A stretch of DNA of 49,651 nt, from contig JAFRNH010000026.1 of NCBI GenBank assembly GCA_017430235.1, positions 1-49,651 of the forward strand. Reading direction: 5' to 3'. Positions within the stretch are counted from its first letter, which is position 1. Every line of letters begins with the position of its first letter. A model generated the notes under the pieces. That model worked only from the letters and a program-made list of their open reading frames with translations. It ran no database searches and was not told the DNA's origin. This stretch comes from Paludibacteraceae bacterium. Lineage in GTDB: Bacteria; Bacteroidota; Bacteroidia; Bacteroidales; Paludibacteraceae. The position numbers and the translations under genes are program-made. Shown here piece after piece: positions 30,911 to 44,300 of this stretch.

Positions 30911-33900
30911 ATGTTCAAAATCGGTCTCGACATTGGTTCTACAACTGCAAAGATTGTAGTACTCGACGAAACAAAAAAGGTAATATATTCTTCATACAAG
31001 AGGCACATGGCGAATGTTAAGGGTGCCATAACTGGTTTCTTGGAAGAATTAAACTCGACGCTAAAAAATGAGAAATTCACTCTTTCTATAACAGGTTCTG
31101 TTGGATTAGGTGTTTCTGAAAGATATAATATACCATTTGTACAAGAGGTGATTGCGGCTACGGAATTCACCAAACAAGTTCATCCTGAGATTTCTACGAT
31201 TATCGATATTGGAGGTGAGGATGCCAAGATTGTATACCTAAAAAACGGACAGGTTTCCGACCTTCGTATGAATGGAAACTGTGCTGGAGGAACAGGAGCT
31301 TTTATTGACCAGATGGCTCTCTGTTTGGGTGTTGAGGTGACAGATATGGATGGGTTGGCAAAGAATGCTCAGCATGTTTATCCGATTGCTTCTCGTTGTG
31401 GAGTTTTTTCAAAAACAGATATTCAGAACTTAGTAGCACGTAATGCTACGAAAGAAGATATAGCGGCTTCCATCTTCCGTGCGGTGGCTGTGCAGACTGC
31501 CAGCGCCTTGTCTCACGGATGTGAGGTTCGTCCGAAGGTACTTTTCTGTGGAGGTCCGCTCACCTTTATCGGTTCTCTTCGTAAGGCGATTGCTGATTAC
31601 TTTGGATTGGACATTGAAAAAGATTGTGTAGTGTTGGAGAATGCGAACATTATTCCAGCATGGGGTACAGCTCTTTTCAAGAATGATATGGAGCCGGTTG
31701 ACGTGAAGGAGTTGACAGAGATTTTGAATCGTGAGCCTCAGCCAAAGGTAACCAACAATCCGAATAAGAACAAAACCAACGTTACCCTTCCTCCTATCTT
31801 TAAGGATGAAGAGGAATATATGATGTGGAAGTCGGAGAAAGAGAAGATGCACATTCCAGTTGTCAATTTGAATGAATGCAAAGGGAAAACTTACCTTGGA
31901 ATCGATTCTGGTTCGACGACTACGAAGATTGTTTTGATTAACGAAACAGGTGATATCCTTTATAAATATTATACTCATAATGGAGGTAATCCGATTGGGG
32001 CAGTTCGTCGTGGATTGGAGAAGTTGAAGATTCGTTGTGAAGAGGAGAAGTTAGATCTTGAAATCACGGCAGGATGCTCAACGGGATATGGAGAGGATTT
32101 GATTAAGGCTGCTTATTCGCTCGATTATGGTATGATTGAAACCATGGCGCATTATGTAGCGGCTAAGAATATGTGTCCGGATGTCTCATTCGTCCTTGAT
32201 ATTGGTGGACAGGATATGAAGGCCATGTTTGTCGAGAATGGGGCATTGACTCGTATGGAGTTGAACGAAGCATGTTCTTCAGGATGTGGTTCATTCATAG
32301 AGACGTTTGCGCAGACTTTGGGTTGTGAGATTACAGACTTTGTATACCAAGCATGTCAGAGTCAGAATCCATGTGATTTGGGAACCCGTTGTACGGTGTT
32401 CATGAATTCAAAGGTGAAGCAAGTGCTTCGTGAAGGGGCAGAGGTGAGTGATATTGCCGCTGGATTGGCCTATTCGGTAGTTAAAAACTGTCTGTTCAAG
32501 GTTTTAAAGATAAAGAATTACGAAGAGTTGGGTCCTAACATTGTTTTACAAGGAGGAACCATGAAAAATGACTCTATTGTAAAGGCGTTTGAGAACCTGA
32601 CAGGTAGAACAGTATATTGTAATAATGTACCTGAATTGATGGGTGCGTATGGTTGTGCTCTTTATGCAAAGAAGATGCATGATCAAAATAAAAAACCAGT
32701 TGCGCTTGATAAATATTTGCATGCAGCAGAGTATGAATCTAAGATTCTCTCATGCAAGGGATGTGACAATAATTGTCAGATTACCAAGTATTTGTTCAAG
32801 AATGGCGGTGTTTATTACTCAGGTAATAAGTGTGAGAAGATTTTCAATAACGGAAAGAGCGATGTGAAGCCAGGTGTTGATATGAGTGCACGCAAGTACC
32901 ACGAATTGTTCGATCGGGCGGAACAACCATCCAAATTGATCACACCATTATTCAAGATGGGTATTCCTCGTGCGTTGAATATGTACGAAGAGTTTCCATT
33001 CTGGCATACATTCTTCACGGAGTGTAACATTCAGGTAGTGTTGTCATCTACATCTACCTATAGAAATTATGAGAAGGGTGTTCACTCTGTGATGTCGGAT
33101 AATATCTGTTTCCCAGCCAAGTTGGTTCATAGTCACATTTATGAGTTACAGGATAGTGGGGTAGATAGAATCTTCTTCCCTCGTGTGGTATACGAAAGAG
33201 TGGAGGATGATGCAGCACATAATAGTTTCAACTGTCCGATTATCATTGGATATCCAGAGGTTGTAAATAGTGCTATTGATTCAGAAATTCCAATTGATTC
33301 GCCTGTTATTTCCTTTAAGGATGAGAAGTTGTTGTTGAAGCAGTTGATACGTTATATGAAGACGTTTGGTGTCTCTGAGAAAATTGTCAAAGAGGCACAT
33401 AAGAAGGCGGTTATAACATACAGTGAGTTTGGCTTGAACCTTCGTAAGATCAATGAGGAAGCGTTCGAGAAATCGCAAAAGGAGAATCATTTAACAATTG
33501 TATTGGCAGGACGTCCATATCATACGGATCCACTTATTCAGCATAAGATATCAGAGATGATTTCACAGATGGGAGTAGATGTCATTACGGAGGAGGTTTC
33601 GCGTAAAAACAATTGTGATGAGAAAGAGGCGTTCATCATCAAGCAGTGGTCATTTGTCAATCGTATCTTGAATTCTGCTCAGTGGGCAGCGCGTCAGGGT
33701 AAGAATGTACATTATGTGGAGACGACCTCTTTTGGATGTGGACCAGACGCCTTCTTTACAGATGAGGTTCGTAGTTTGTTGAATCGTTATGGCAAGCCGT
33801 TGACGTTGTTGAAGATTGATGATATCAACAATGTAGGATCCATGAAACTTCGTGTTCGTTCTTTGATAGAGAGTTTGAAGTTTGATGCGAAAGAGACGAC

Positions 33901-35146
33901 AGAGGTGAAGCCGTTTGTGAAACCGAAACGATTTGAGGTGGGAGATAATGAACGCAGGAAGATTCTTGCGCCATTCTTCACAGAATATTTGTCTCCATTA
34001 TTCCCTGCCGCATTCAAGTGGGCGGGTTATGATTTGGAGTCGTTACCATTGAGTAATGCAGAGTCTAATGATGTAGGATTAAAATATTCCAACAATGAGG
34101 TTTGCTATCCAGCTACGTTGATTGTAGGAGATTTGATTAAGGCATTGCAGTCGGGCAAGTATGATTTGGACAAGGTGGCAGTTGCGGTGACGCAGTTAGG
34201 ACAGTGTCGTGCGGCCAACTATCCTCCATTGATTCGAAAGGCGATTGTAGATGCTGGTTTTGAGCAGGTTCCTGTGATTGGTATTGGAGGGACGGATAAC
34301 ATTGAGGATCAGCCAGGATTCAAGTTGAATCTGATTAAGGCGGCTCCGTTGGTTATCTATGCCACTATGTATGGTGACTGGTTGTCCATTTTCTATCATG
34401 CGATAGCTGTTCGTGAGAGAAACAAGGGAGAGGCACGTAAGCTGAGAGATCTCTATTTGGAGAAGGCAAAACCATTGGTAGAAAAGAATGATACGAAAGG
34501 ATTGTTGAAATTAACCGGAGAGGCAGCACGTGCATTCAATCAGGTGCCTATCTACGAAGATCGTGTCTATCCAAAAGCGGGTATCACGGGAGAGATCTTC
34601 TTGAAGTTTAATCCGTATGCACATCGTTACGTACCAGATTGGTTGATGGAACATGGGGTGGAGGTGATACCATCTACGGTTCATAATTTCTTCTTCCGTG
34701 CATTTGTCAATTACAAGTTCAACAAGGAGAACTTCGTGAAGCGATTTAAGGTGCCGCCATTGGTGATAGACATGGCTTACAATTTGATTCGTAAGGTGAT
34801 GAAGAAGTTGGAGAGTGAGGCATCGCAGTTTAAGTTCTATAAGCCAGAGCAAGATATTAAGACCATCAGTGAGTATGCAAAGGATGTGATCAGCCTTTCC
34901 GCTCAGTTTGGTGAGGGATGGTTGTTACCAGCAGAGGTGATTGCATTTATGAAGGATGGATGTAACAACGTGGTGAGTATGCAGCCATTTGGATGTATAG
35001 CCAATCACATTGTGGCTCGTGGTATAGAGAAGAAGTTGAAACAGAAATATCCTCAATTGAATATGCTTTCGTTGGATTTCGACGGAGGTGTCAGTGAAGC
35101 TAATATCGCGAATCGTCTGTTGTTGTTCACAAGCAATATGAAATAG
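30911..35146 (+). CDS. Acyl-CoA dehydratase activase, double ATPase plus dehydratase-like domains
   Basis: A 1411-residue protein of the BadF/BadG/HgdC (2-hydroxyglutaryl-CoA dehydratase activator) group. Two actin-fold ATPase domains begin at IGLDIGSTTAK (4-14) and YLGIDSGSTTTK (about 327-338). Each has the cysteine motif that holds the shared 4Fe-4S cluster (NCAGGTGAFIDQMA and CSSGCGSFIETFAQ). A CKGCDNNC motif (about 616-623) opens the DUF2229 region, followed by a C-terminal 2-hydroxyacyl-CoA dehydratase-like part. Classical activators are about 260 residues and deliver an ATP-driven electron to a separate dehydratase. Here everything is on one chain and no dehydratase subunit genes are adjacent. 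The oxygen-sensitive cluster fits an anaerobe. Substrate unknown. Confidence 0.9.
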   Translation: MFKIGLDIGSTTAKIVVLDETKKVIYSSYKRHMANVKGAITGFLEELNSTLKNEKFTLSITGSVGLGVSERYNIPFVQEVIAATEFTKQVHPEISTIIDIGGEDAKIVYLKNGQVSDLRMNGNCAGGTGAFIDQMALCLGVEVTDMDGLAKNAQHVYPIASRCGVFSKTDIQNLVARNATKEDIAASIFRAVAVQTASALSHGCEVRPKVLFCGGPLTFIGSLRKAIADYFGLDIEKDCVVLENANIIPAWGTALFKNDMEPVDVKELTEILNREPQPKVTNNPNKNKTNVTLPPIFKDEEEYMMWKSEKEKMHIPVVNLNECKGKTYLGIDSGSTTTKIVLINETGDILYKYYTHNGGNPIGAVRRGLEKLKIRCEEEKLDLEITAGCSTGYGEDLIKAAYSLDYGMIETMAHYVAAKNMCPDVSFVLDIGGQDMKAMFVENGALTRMELNEACSSGCGSFIETFAQTLGCEITDFVYQACQSQNPCDLGTRCTVFMNSKVKQVLREGAEVSDIAAGLAYSVVKNCLFKVLKIKNYEELGPNIVLQGGTMKNDSIVKAFENLTGRTVYCNNVPELMGAYGCALYAKKMHDQNKKPVALDKYLHAAEYESKILSCKGCDNNCQITKYLFKNGGVYYSGNKCEKIFNNGKSDVKPGVDMSARKYHELFDRAEQPSKLITPLFKMGIPRALNMYEEFPFWHTFFTECNIQVVLSSTSTYRNYEKGVHSVMSDNICFPAKLVHSHIYELQDSGVDRIFFPRVVYERVEDDAAHNSFNCPIIIGYPEVVNSAIDSEIPIDSPVISFKDEKLLLKQLIRYMKTFGVSEKIVKEAHKKAVITYSEFGLNLRKINEEAFEKSQKENHLTIVLAGRPYHTDPLIQHKISEMISQMGVDVITEEVSRKNNCDEKEAFIIKQWSFVNRILNSAQWAARQGKNVHYVETTSFGCGPDAFFTDEVRSLLNRYGKPLTLLKIDDINNVGSMKLRVRSLIESLKFDAKETTEVKPFVKPKRFEVGDNERRKILAPFFTEYLSPLFPAAFKWAGYDLESLPLSNAESNDVGLKYSNNEVCYPATLIVGDLIKALQSGKYDLDKVAVAVTQLGQCRAANYPPLIRKAIVDAGFEQVPVIGIGGTDNIEDQPGFKLNLIKAAPLVIYATMYGDWLSIFYHAIAVRERNKGEARKLRDLYLEKAKPLVEKNDTKGLLKLTGEAARAFNQVPIYEDRVYPKAGITGEIFLKFNPYAHRYVPDWLMEHGVEVIPSTVHNFFFRAFVNYKFNKENFVKRFKVPPLVIDMAYNLIRKVMKKLESEASQFKFYKPEQDIKTISEYAKDVISLSAQFGEGWLLPAEVIAFMKDGCNNVVSMQPFGCIANHIVARGIEKKLKQKYPQLNMLSLDFDGGVSEANIANRLLLFTSNMK

Positions 35147-35170
35147 AAATTTTTTGTTTGAAGATACGAT

Positions 35171-35207
35171 AGAGGGTGCGTCAAAAATTATTTTTGACGC
35201 ACCCTCT
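35171..35207 (+). terminator. Terminator of the activase gene
   Basis: A perfect 17-bp stem (AGAGGGTGCGTCAAAAA with its complement) and a 3-base loop, followed by TATTTTATT, 25 bases past the stop. Confidence 0.85.
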
Positions 35208-35243
35208 ATTTTATTCCAACGTTTCATTATGATAGGTGGTGAG

Positions 35244-35258
35244 TTCTATAAATTCACC
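35244..35258 (+). repeat. Copy of the dispersed intergenic motif
   Basis: TTCTATAAATTCACC lies between the two convergent terminators. It sits inside a small inverted repeat, GTGGTGA (35236-35242) and TCACCAC (35254-35260). Confidence 0.45.
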
Positions 35259-35281
35259 ACATCTTATATTATAAAAACAAA

Positions 35282-35311
35282 AGGCGGGTGTACCTACTGG
35301 TACACCCGCCT
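35282..35311 (-). terminator. Terminator of the giant T9SS gene
   Basis: Arms AGGCGGGTGTACC and GGTACACCCGCCT with a 4-base loop, followed on the minus strand by TTTTGTTTTT. It lies about 40 bases past the stop of the 3344-residue protein. Confidence 0.88.
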
Positions 35312-35352
35312 CGTCCTAATAGTGACGTTTCATTTTAAAAACGTTTCTTTCA

Positions 35353-38300
35353 TCATTTCTTTGTGAATCGTTTGATGACAGTTCCATTTTCAGTCTCCAT
35401 CACAAGGATGTATGCACCTTGTGTTAAAGCGGAAACGTTGATAGTGAACTCAGAACTGCTCACTTCGCCACCCATCATAATTCTTCCTGAGATATCAGAA
35501 ATGGAGTAGCTAGTAACATTCAAAGATTCAGCTTTCACATTCAATGAAGTCTCCACCAAAGTTGGGTAAACTGAGATAGAGCCGTTCAAGACATCAGAGT
35601 TAGCATCTACCGGATTCAATTGAATGATGTAAGGATTGCTCAAAGTACCAAGTGTTGCATCGTCTGCATATACGAGGTCTTGATCCAATACATATTCAAA
35701 GCCGTTGTAGATTACTTTGATCGTCAACGCGTCGGCAGACTCGCCACCCATTACGGTAAGGAATGCCAAAGAGTTTTCATCCGTAGCGGCAGCCGCACGG
35801 CATTTGCCCTTAGCATCGAAGATGCCTATCTGAACGTCGTTAAGAACATCGTGGCCATCTTTTACCACTGCAACGATGGTCATGTTGCCAGAGTATGCAG
35901 TTTCATTGACAGTCTTGTAGACGGTCTCAGTGGTTGTGTTCTTAGAGATGAGAGATCTCAAAGAAGAGCTCTTAGCAGGATATTTGAATGTGCGTTTTTC
36001 ACTAGCCACACTCTTGAACATATATCCCTTGCCAGGAGTCAACGCGTTCAGCGTACCTACCCACTCGTAACCCTCGTAGTAAGCGAATCCGCTTTGTCCT
36101 TTGACCATATCACCATCCACAGGGTTCAAATCAGCGAATGCCTCGTTCAATGACATGATGGCAGTGCTGTTGAATCCGATCCAGTTCCATCCGGACTTGA
36201 TGGTTACCGTCTCCTTGCTAGCGTCTATTGCGTCGCCGGCAACTTGATAGTCGGTAGCGGTGTTCATCTGAACTTTGTACATAGAACCGATCTTTACAGT
36301 CTTCAAAGCACCAGAGAACTCATCGCCATTGGATTGAGAGAAGTTGGTCTTTGATTTCAAAACGTTAGTCTTGTTAGCGATATCGCCGAAGACAGCGTTG
36401 ATAGAGTCGTTGGATGGTTTAACATTCAACGAGATCCAGTTCCAACCCTTCTTCAAATCCAAATTCTGCTCTTGCAACTTGTTCGAAGAAAGAATGATAG
36501 GTTCAGCCATAGAACCGTACAATTTGTTCGAAGAGAATTTGATGTTTGAAGAGGTGCTCAAAGTAGGGTATGTCACACCAGTGGAAGCATCCCAAGCTTT
36601 GAATACAACCTTCTTGTTAGCATCGGTTGAGTTGCCATAGATGTCCAAAGAGACGAAGTAAGCATCGTAGCGAGAATAGTACTTAGGAGAAGCGACTCCC
36701 ACACAAGTACCATTGATGAACGCAGCCACTAGGTCTTCAGTGTCAGTGCTATAGTTGTCATCCAATTTCAATTGAGCGATTACACTCATTGAGTTTTCGA
36801 ACTGAGAAGGATCGACATTCCAGTTAGGTTTGCCAGCGTTCACCTTCAAGTTGAGGGTGAATGGTACGTTGATACCCTCGTTACCAACAAGGTAAATGGT
36901 CTCTTCGTAAGAGCCTGTTGGTACGGCGTTGCTAATTTGGAACTCGATAGTTTCAGATTTCAAAGCAGATAAAGAACCGCTGTTCTTGCTAGCAGTCAAC
37001 CAAGAAGGAAGATTGCTGATAGACCAAGATTCAGTAGTAGCGCCTTGGTTGACAACAGAGACATTGAATGAAGCCTCATCCTCAGTGTTCTTCTCCAAAG
37101 AGATGGCGTCGTCACCCCAGATCAAACGATTTTGGTTGACGTATGCGCTCCATGTAACAGGCAATGAGAAGTTGTTGTTCTCATCACGTACGTTCTTCAC
37201 TGTGAAGTTAACTGTTGTACCTTCCAAGCGACTAGGGTTCTCGTTCAATGTGATTGCCACAGTACGTTCAGATGCTACAAAGCTGTAGTTTACTTTCGTC
37301 ATGTTTGGTTTTGGTTGCAATGCAGGGGCAGTAGCAGCTTCGGTAACAGAGCCTTTAGCTTTTCCTACGGCGTTGAGGCTCATATCTTTCAATGAGAACT
37401 CGTATATAGTTATACCTGCATCCAAAGTATCTCTTTCAAATGGATAGTAAGCTTCCAAACCAGCCTCGTCACCCTTTAATCGGATATAACGGTTTTGGTC
37501 AATAGCTTTTGCATTGAAGGTAGCTAACCAGTAGCGAACCTCATCCACATCACCCTTGAAGTAGTCTTTATAGTCGAATACTGCGTAACTTGGACTATAA
37601 CGTTGAGCACCGATTGTCAATTCTGATGCCTGAAGAGCAGGTACTTTAGTAGAAGACAATTGTTTAACGATAGCACCATCCACATAGATAGTAGTAGTAC
37701 CATTGCGCAAAACGTTCATTGCAACGTGGTGCCATGCACCATCCAGATAGTTTGCTGTAGAGAGTTGGTTCTCCACGCTATCAGTAAGCAATGTCAAGTA
37801 ACCGTTAGCATTGAATTTCAATGCCACCTTTGTATTTGCACTCCATAGAGTAGCGTTCTTTTGGCTTTTTCCACGGAACCACATCTCCATCATATAGTCG
37901 TCAGAACTCAAAGCAGTGCTGCGAGTGATGTCGAGTGACAAGTGGTTTTCACCAGTAAGTTTAGCTGCAATGTTCTTGTTGTTCAAATACCAGCTATCTG
38001 CTGCCAAAGCCATATTACGGCTACGTGCTGCATCCTTAGCCACTGTACCATGACCTTCATTGAATTTCCAGTAACCGATTAAGTTTTCTGTAGAAGCAGA
38101 TTTAGCAAAATGCATTTGACTTTGCGATTCATCATTAGTACGTTTTGTTCCCCACAATGCTACTTCGCTAATAGCACCACGGATATTCTTTCCTAATGAG
38201 AGTGTTCCCGTTGCACCATATACAGGAAGTTTCTTGTCGGCCAACAATTTCACATCTTCAGCATCGTAAGCTACCAATGCGCTGATAGAAGCAGCAGAAT

Positions 38301-41300
38301 CTGATTTGACGTCGTAGCTTAATGTCAAGAAGCACCATTTGTTGAATGGAATAGTCTCGGATGAAGTAGCTTTTGTACCATTGACATTGACGGTCAATTT
38401 ACCGGTTGAACCAACGGAAACAGTGAAGTTCTCGTCCTTAGAGTTGTGTTTCAACAATGTACCGCCAGAAGAAAGGTTCACCCACATATCGATAGTGAAG
38501 CTCTTCTTAGCCAAACCGATTTTAGCTTCAGTGGCAGCTGCGAATTTAGAAGTGCTATCCATCTTCAAAGCTACGTTATGATCCACTTCGGCATCGTTCA
38601 AAACAGCCTCTATGATGAAGTTATCATTCTTAGAAAGCAAACTGTTGCGGATATCCTCGTTGTAAGTAACGCTGATTTCGTCGCCAGCCTCTAAGATACC
38701 GTCAGAAGGATTAGGATTACCCAACACTTGAGGGCGAGCCATATCCTTGATCAATTCGATTGTCTCACTCTCGTTGGTAATGATGTCGCTTGCACCCTTA
38801 GCACATACGGAGATGGCGCGGAATTGATAAGTTTGATCATTGAACAAGTTGGAAGACATAGGGTAGGATATAACCTGACGAGCACCGTCAAGATCTTCCA
38901 CCATGAATTTTTTAGCCAAGTTCCAATTGTTGTCACGCTCACCCTTGTATTGTAGACGGATCTCGGTGAAGTTTAAATAATCCTTCTCGAAATCTTTTAT
39001 AACCAATTGAAGTGTGTCGTGAGTTTCAATGTTCATCGTTCTGTCATCGATTTGAAGAGTCAATGGAGAACAGCTAGGGATGAATTCAACAGACAAGTAA
39101 ATCGTATCAGCGATATCTTCCTGACAATTAGAAGAAAGAACCACAGCGATGCTATCGTACTTCATGATATCCATACGAGATTGCTTGATCTGAAGGTTCT
39201 TGTGAGTAGTCTCCATAGCGTTCACCAAGATCTGACGAGCGGTAGCAAATGGCACACCATCGATAGACAAAGCGGCACCGTTAGGATTGGTTTCGTCCAA
39301 TACTCTCATTGTGTACCAGATATTTTCACTTGTTTCAGACAAGTTGTCGAGATTCAAGGTGAAGTTGGCAGCAGAACCACTTGGAATGTTAATCTGTTTT
39401 TGAGCTTTCAGATTATTTTCAGCAACAGTGATTCTTGGATATTCAATTTGCATGGTCTTGGTAGCCAATGTGTGCTTATCCTTTTCATAATATTTGGTCT
39501 TCTTTTCATCCTCGTAAGGACATGAAGTCTGACCTGCACGAGTATAGAAAATAGGGCCAAAACCATCAGGAGCTTGGAATACATCCACAGACAAAGCATC
39601 ATTAACTCCATCGTCTGCCAATGTATAACCGATTGACGTACAATTCTCAGTCTCAGAAGACTCTTCGAATCCTTCTGTACCACCTTGTTTAGTTTCAGCT
39701 TCGATAGAGAAACCGAAACCGGAGAATGTGAATCCAGTTGCAAGTCCAACAACAGCTAATCCCTTTGTGCTAGTAGCATCTGTAGTAGATGTTGAACCAC
39801 AACGTTCAATAGATTCTTCTACTTCTGTACCAGCATCAAAAGAGACATTTTTCACTTTCCAACCATTATTATAGAATAAAGTGATGCCCATCTCGTTTGG
39901 TTTGGCAAGTAAATATTTTTCGTATTCTTCACGAGAAATAAGTAATTTGTCAAAAATGGCATCAATCATAATTTTATTGTCTCCGTATTCTGAATATTTA
40001 ACGCCATCTTGGTATTTGAACCAGAAAGTTGAATCTAACTTCACATATTCTGGTTTATCCGGATTAAATAGTAAATAGAGAGTGTTTTCTAATGATTTAG
40101 CTTCCTCAATCTTTCTAACGGCCTTATTGTATTCTTCTTCATTGTAATCTGAATGAGATTCAATAGCATACACTTTTGCTATCTCATTGTATGCTAATTG
40201 CATTTTCCAAGTATTTATTTGAGAGTTGAAATAACCAACAGTATCTGTGTGGTTATCTTTATTCTTGATTGATGGAATACAATAATAGGTTCCTTTGGTA
40301 CCATACTGTTCATTATCTTCATTCAATTTCGTAATATAGATTGTCTCATCCGTATTGTTAGGATAGTCCATGCTATATTCCGTTGCACTTACCTTTCTCA
40401 AGAAAGAATTACGGACAGTCGTCAAGTTAGGAATTAATACATTCTCAATATAGTTTTGGGTGTATTTGAACTGAGTTGTAAGCTCATCGCCCAAACTTAC
40501 TGCTTCAAACATATCGATTGAATAATTTCCATCAACATCTTTCACAGGAGCTACCTTACGAGTTTTTCCCATGATAATGTTGGTAGAACTACCTATAAAC
40601 AAATCACCGTCTTCACCTACATAGTCACTCTCAGAAGATGTACTAATTTTTTCTGTTGCCGTTATTTTGTATGTGTTAGATTGTTCATGAGTAGCGTCAT
40701 AACTGATTTCAGTTCCAACGTTCACATCAAATTTGCTTTCTGCGTCAGAAATAATAGCAACACCTATTCCCACTGCGGTTCTGGTTTCCAAACCAAATTT
40801 CAATACAGACTTTAATGAATACTCAGAATTATACTCTGTAGTAACCTTAGATGATGTAGTAATTGTTTGACCTTTTTCCAAATAAGCAGAAGAGCCGGAT
40901 CCTGGTGGGTCACGTAGTACGAACAACACCTTGTCTGGTCCTGCGGTAATGAAATTGCTACCTGTTTGCAATCCTCCTGTCACGATACCTGCGAATTTGC
41001 CATTCTCAGACCATTCGTAACTTTCATCATTGTAAACGAAGTTTATGTTCATTCCCAAAGTGTATGGCTCTACAATGTTTGGATATGTAGCTTGGAAAGA
41101 GTAGTCGACCTTTCCTAAAGAGTCTGTTAGTAAAGCCATGTTGCCAGATTCAACGACATCACCATCCTTGACATCGTTACCATTTTCATCTGTTCCATTT
41201 TCGATAGCGACTGCTATAGCGCCTAAGTTATTGGAAATCTTAATGTCTGCATTTGTCAATGGAATCTCAGTCTTTCGAACTGTTGTGCTATCGTAATTGT

Positions 41301-44300
41301 AGTATGGTTCATACAAGTATATTTGATGTTTATATTTACACCCTTGTGTGAACAATGGATAACCAAATGTGTAAGATACGTTTCCAATGCTATCTACAGA
41401 ATACAGAGGTATTGTGTCGAGAGCCAATGTCGCGTCATCCTTATATACATATTTTTCGTCTCCAAATGCATTGATATTATTGTTGTTTGACGTAAATTCT
41501 AATACAGGATTAGAACGATGGATTAGATCCAAAGCATACAAATACTCAAATGTAGCAGTATCTCCTTCAGCTATTGCTAAAGAATCTGTTGTTGTATGTA
41601 ATGAACCTGTTCCAAGCAAGATTGATTCAATATTCTCCGTAGAGAATTGAATAGTTGGGTTGTTGTCCACTTTCACACTCTTGACTTTAAAGTCAACTGG
41701 TGGCAAAGAGACAGCAAACTCACCTGTTGCAGAATCTGTGTGAATAGTAATGACTTTTGCTTTTTCACCATCATCGTATTTGCCTGTTGTAACAGTCGAA
41801 TTCACATATTCAGAAGGATTGCCAAATGTACGGATTTTTGTTTTGTCCAAATTAAATTGCACATTATCTCCTGCTGTCAATGTGATGGTTGCTTTTCCGA
41901 TGGTAGCTTGTCCAGTACCCAATCCATGAGGTTTCTTGCTTTCTGGTACACCTCCAGCAACACGACCGGTGAGGGTAACGAATGTGGAATCGTAGAAGGT
42001 CAATCCACTCAATTCTGACTCAAATGTATATTCCTTCAATGAATTGGATGGGAAACGTCCGTTATTCGCAAATACGTGGGTCAATCCATTCTCTTGTTTC
42101 TTCACTTGGATGTGGTGATCTCCGATAGGAACACTGATGATAAATTCACCATTTGCATCTGTTGTGATTAACTCGCCATCCTTGCTACATATTGTACCAT
42201 CCACATAGATGTTGGCACCTTCAACTGGATAGCTTGTATTGTAGTAGGTAACAGATCCTTTTACAGGGAAGGAAGATACATCTTCAAAATTGACACCAGA
42301 ATAAACCAATGAGGTAGGAGAGATAAAACGTGTTGCATCCTCTGGTGTGAACTTATGAACGCCATAACTTGGGGTAATCATATAAGTAGTACCCTCTCCA
42401 CTAAATGGGATACCGTTAATTGTGTAATTACCTTTGTTATCAGTATATCCAAAGATACTTAATTGGTTTTCCGTAGGAATATTGTTTGAGGAAACGAAAT
42501 CTCCTTTCACGATTGTTCCGTGGTTATTATTGCAAGCACCAGCTGTCTTTGAGTAATCATAAAGTGTAGATTGGTTATTGATGCCCTCATCCATTGGCCA
42601 ATACAACACTAAATTTTCTTCATTTCCTGATAATGTATGGTTAAAGTTTTTCTTAATCTCCGCATCTGTGAGTTCCTTGCCAGAGAAGATTCTTACTTCG
42701 TCTAAATAGCCACGGAAAATATCCTTGTCGTTGGATGCAGCTCCGAACAGTAGACATGAGTCTGCTTTGTATGTGATTGACTCGGCTTTTACTGAAGATT
42801 TTGTAATCTTCTCAACTGCATCTGTACTTCTCACTTGGAAATTACCATTGCCATCATAGCTGAATGTCAGATGAGAATATTTATTGACAGGGATCTTGAC
42901 CGATGTCTCCACATATTTCATTGAATCACCAGTAGCATACATCACACCAACAGTATATTTCGTTTTACTTGCTGGAGTCAGATAGAGACCAAAGTTATTT
43001 TTGGAATCTATCAAAACTGATTTCTCCACGACATCTCCATTTCTACCTTTGATACTGTCTTCAGGTCTAACATACATCTGGATGGTCCATGGTTTGCCTT
43101 CAAAATAGGATTTTCCTTTTTCCTCGGTCAAAGGCAATTGAATACCATTTCCATCTGCACGAAGTGCATAGAATTGATCTTTGCCTCCTTCATCTACATT
43201 TTTTATTGCTACGACTTTCACGCCTTCAACAGCTGTACCTGTTCCATAAGTTACACGACCAGAAAGAACACCGGTAGCACGACAGAAACCTTCAGCATAT
43301 TTAGACAAAGGTTGAGTTTCGGCACTGTCTTCTGGACAGTAGTAAGATGAGGATACTTTATACTCATAATATTTCCCTGGCAAAGCAGAGTTATCATCGT
43401 AAGCATAACTTGTTTCTGTTCCAGATACGTTGTAAATCTTTACCCAATCTCCAGAGGTTCCTAACTCACGACGATACACATTATAATTCGTACTTTGTGT
43501 TCCTACTTGAATAGCACTCCATGATAATTTCACAACTCCTTGGTACATTCCTTTGGAGGCTTCAACAGAGGTGACTTGTGAAGATGACGTTAGATTACCA
43601 GATACCATATTGCTGCAGAATTGTCGACCTTTAGTCAAATCATCGCTAAATAAATAGGAGGTTTTTACGTAATAAAAATAGGTTGCACAGCCACTTTCTA
43701 TGGATTTGTCTTGATAACTATAATGAGTGACGGAATTATCAGTCACAGAAATAGGAGATGTTAATATTGAAGAAAAATTTGCAGAATCTTTTTCATCTGT
43801 TCCTCTATATATTTGGAATGAGTGGCTTTCCTTATCCATAAAAGGAGTAATGTCCCAATCTATTTGAATATAATCATCATTAGGACTTATATTGGCTGTT
43901 ATAGAAAAGTCTCTAGTTAAAACATTTTCTTTTGATTGAGAAACAGCATGACGACCAATCAATTTATTATCATCAGTCCAATTACTTGGGATAAATTCTA
44001 CCCAATAGGTATAGTTTACATCATATAATAATGATTCATCGCTGTCAAAATCTCCGGACTTTGCCCCCTGTATAACGAGTTTACAATCTGCTTGAGTACC
44101 TATTCCATCCTCTGTTACATATCGATATACATTATAACTGCCGCTTGCATTGTTCAACACATCCTCATCCCATGTTAATTTAAATGCTTTTTTCCATGGG
44201 TTAGGGGTGCATGATAGATTCATGGCATTTGAATATTTATATTTGAAATTTGAATCTTTTATATTATCTTCTATAGAATTCAAATTACATCTATTCCCTG

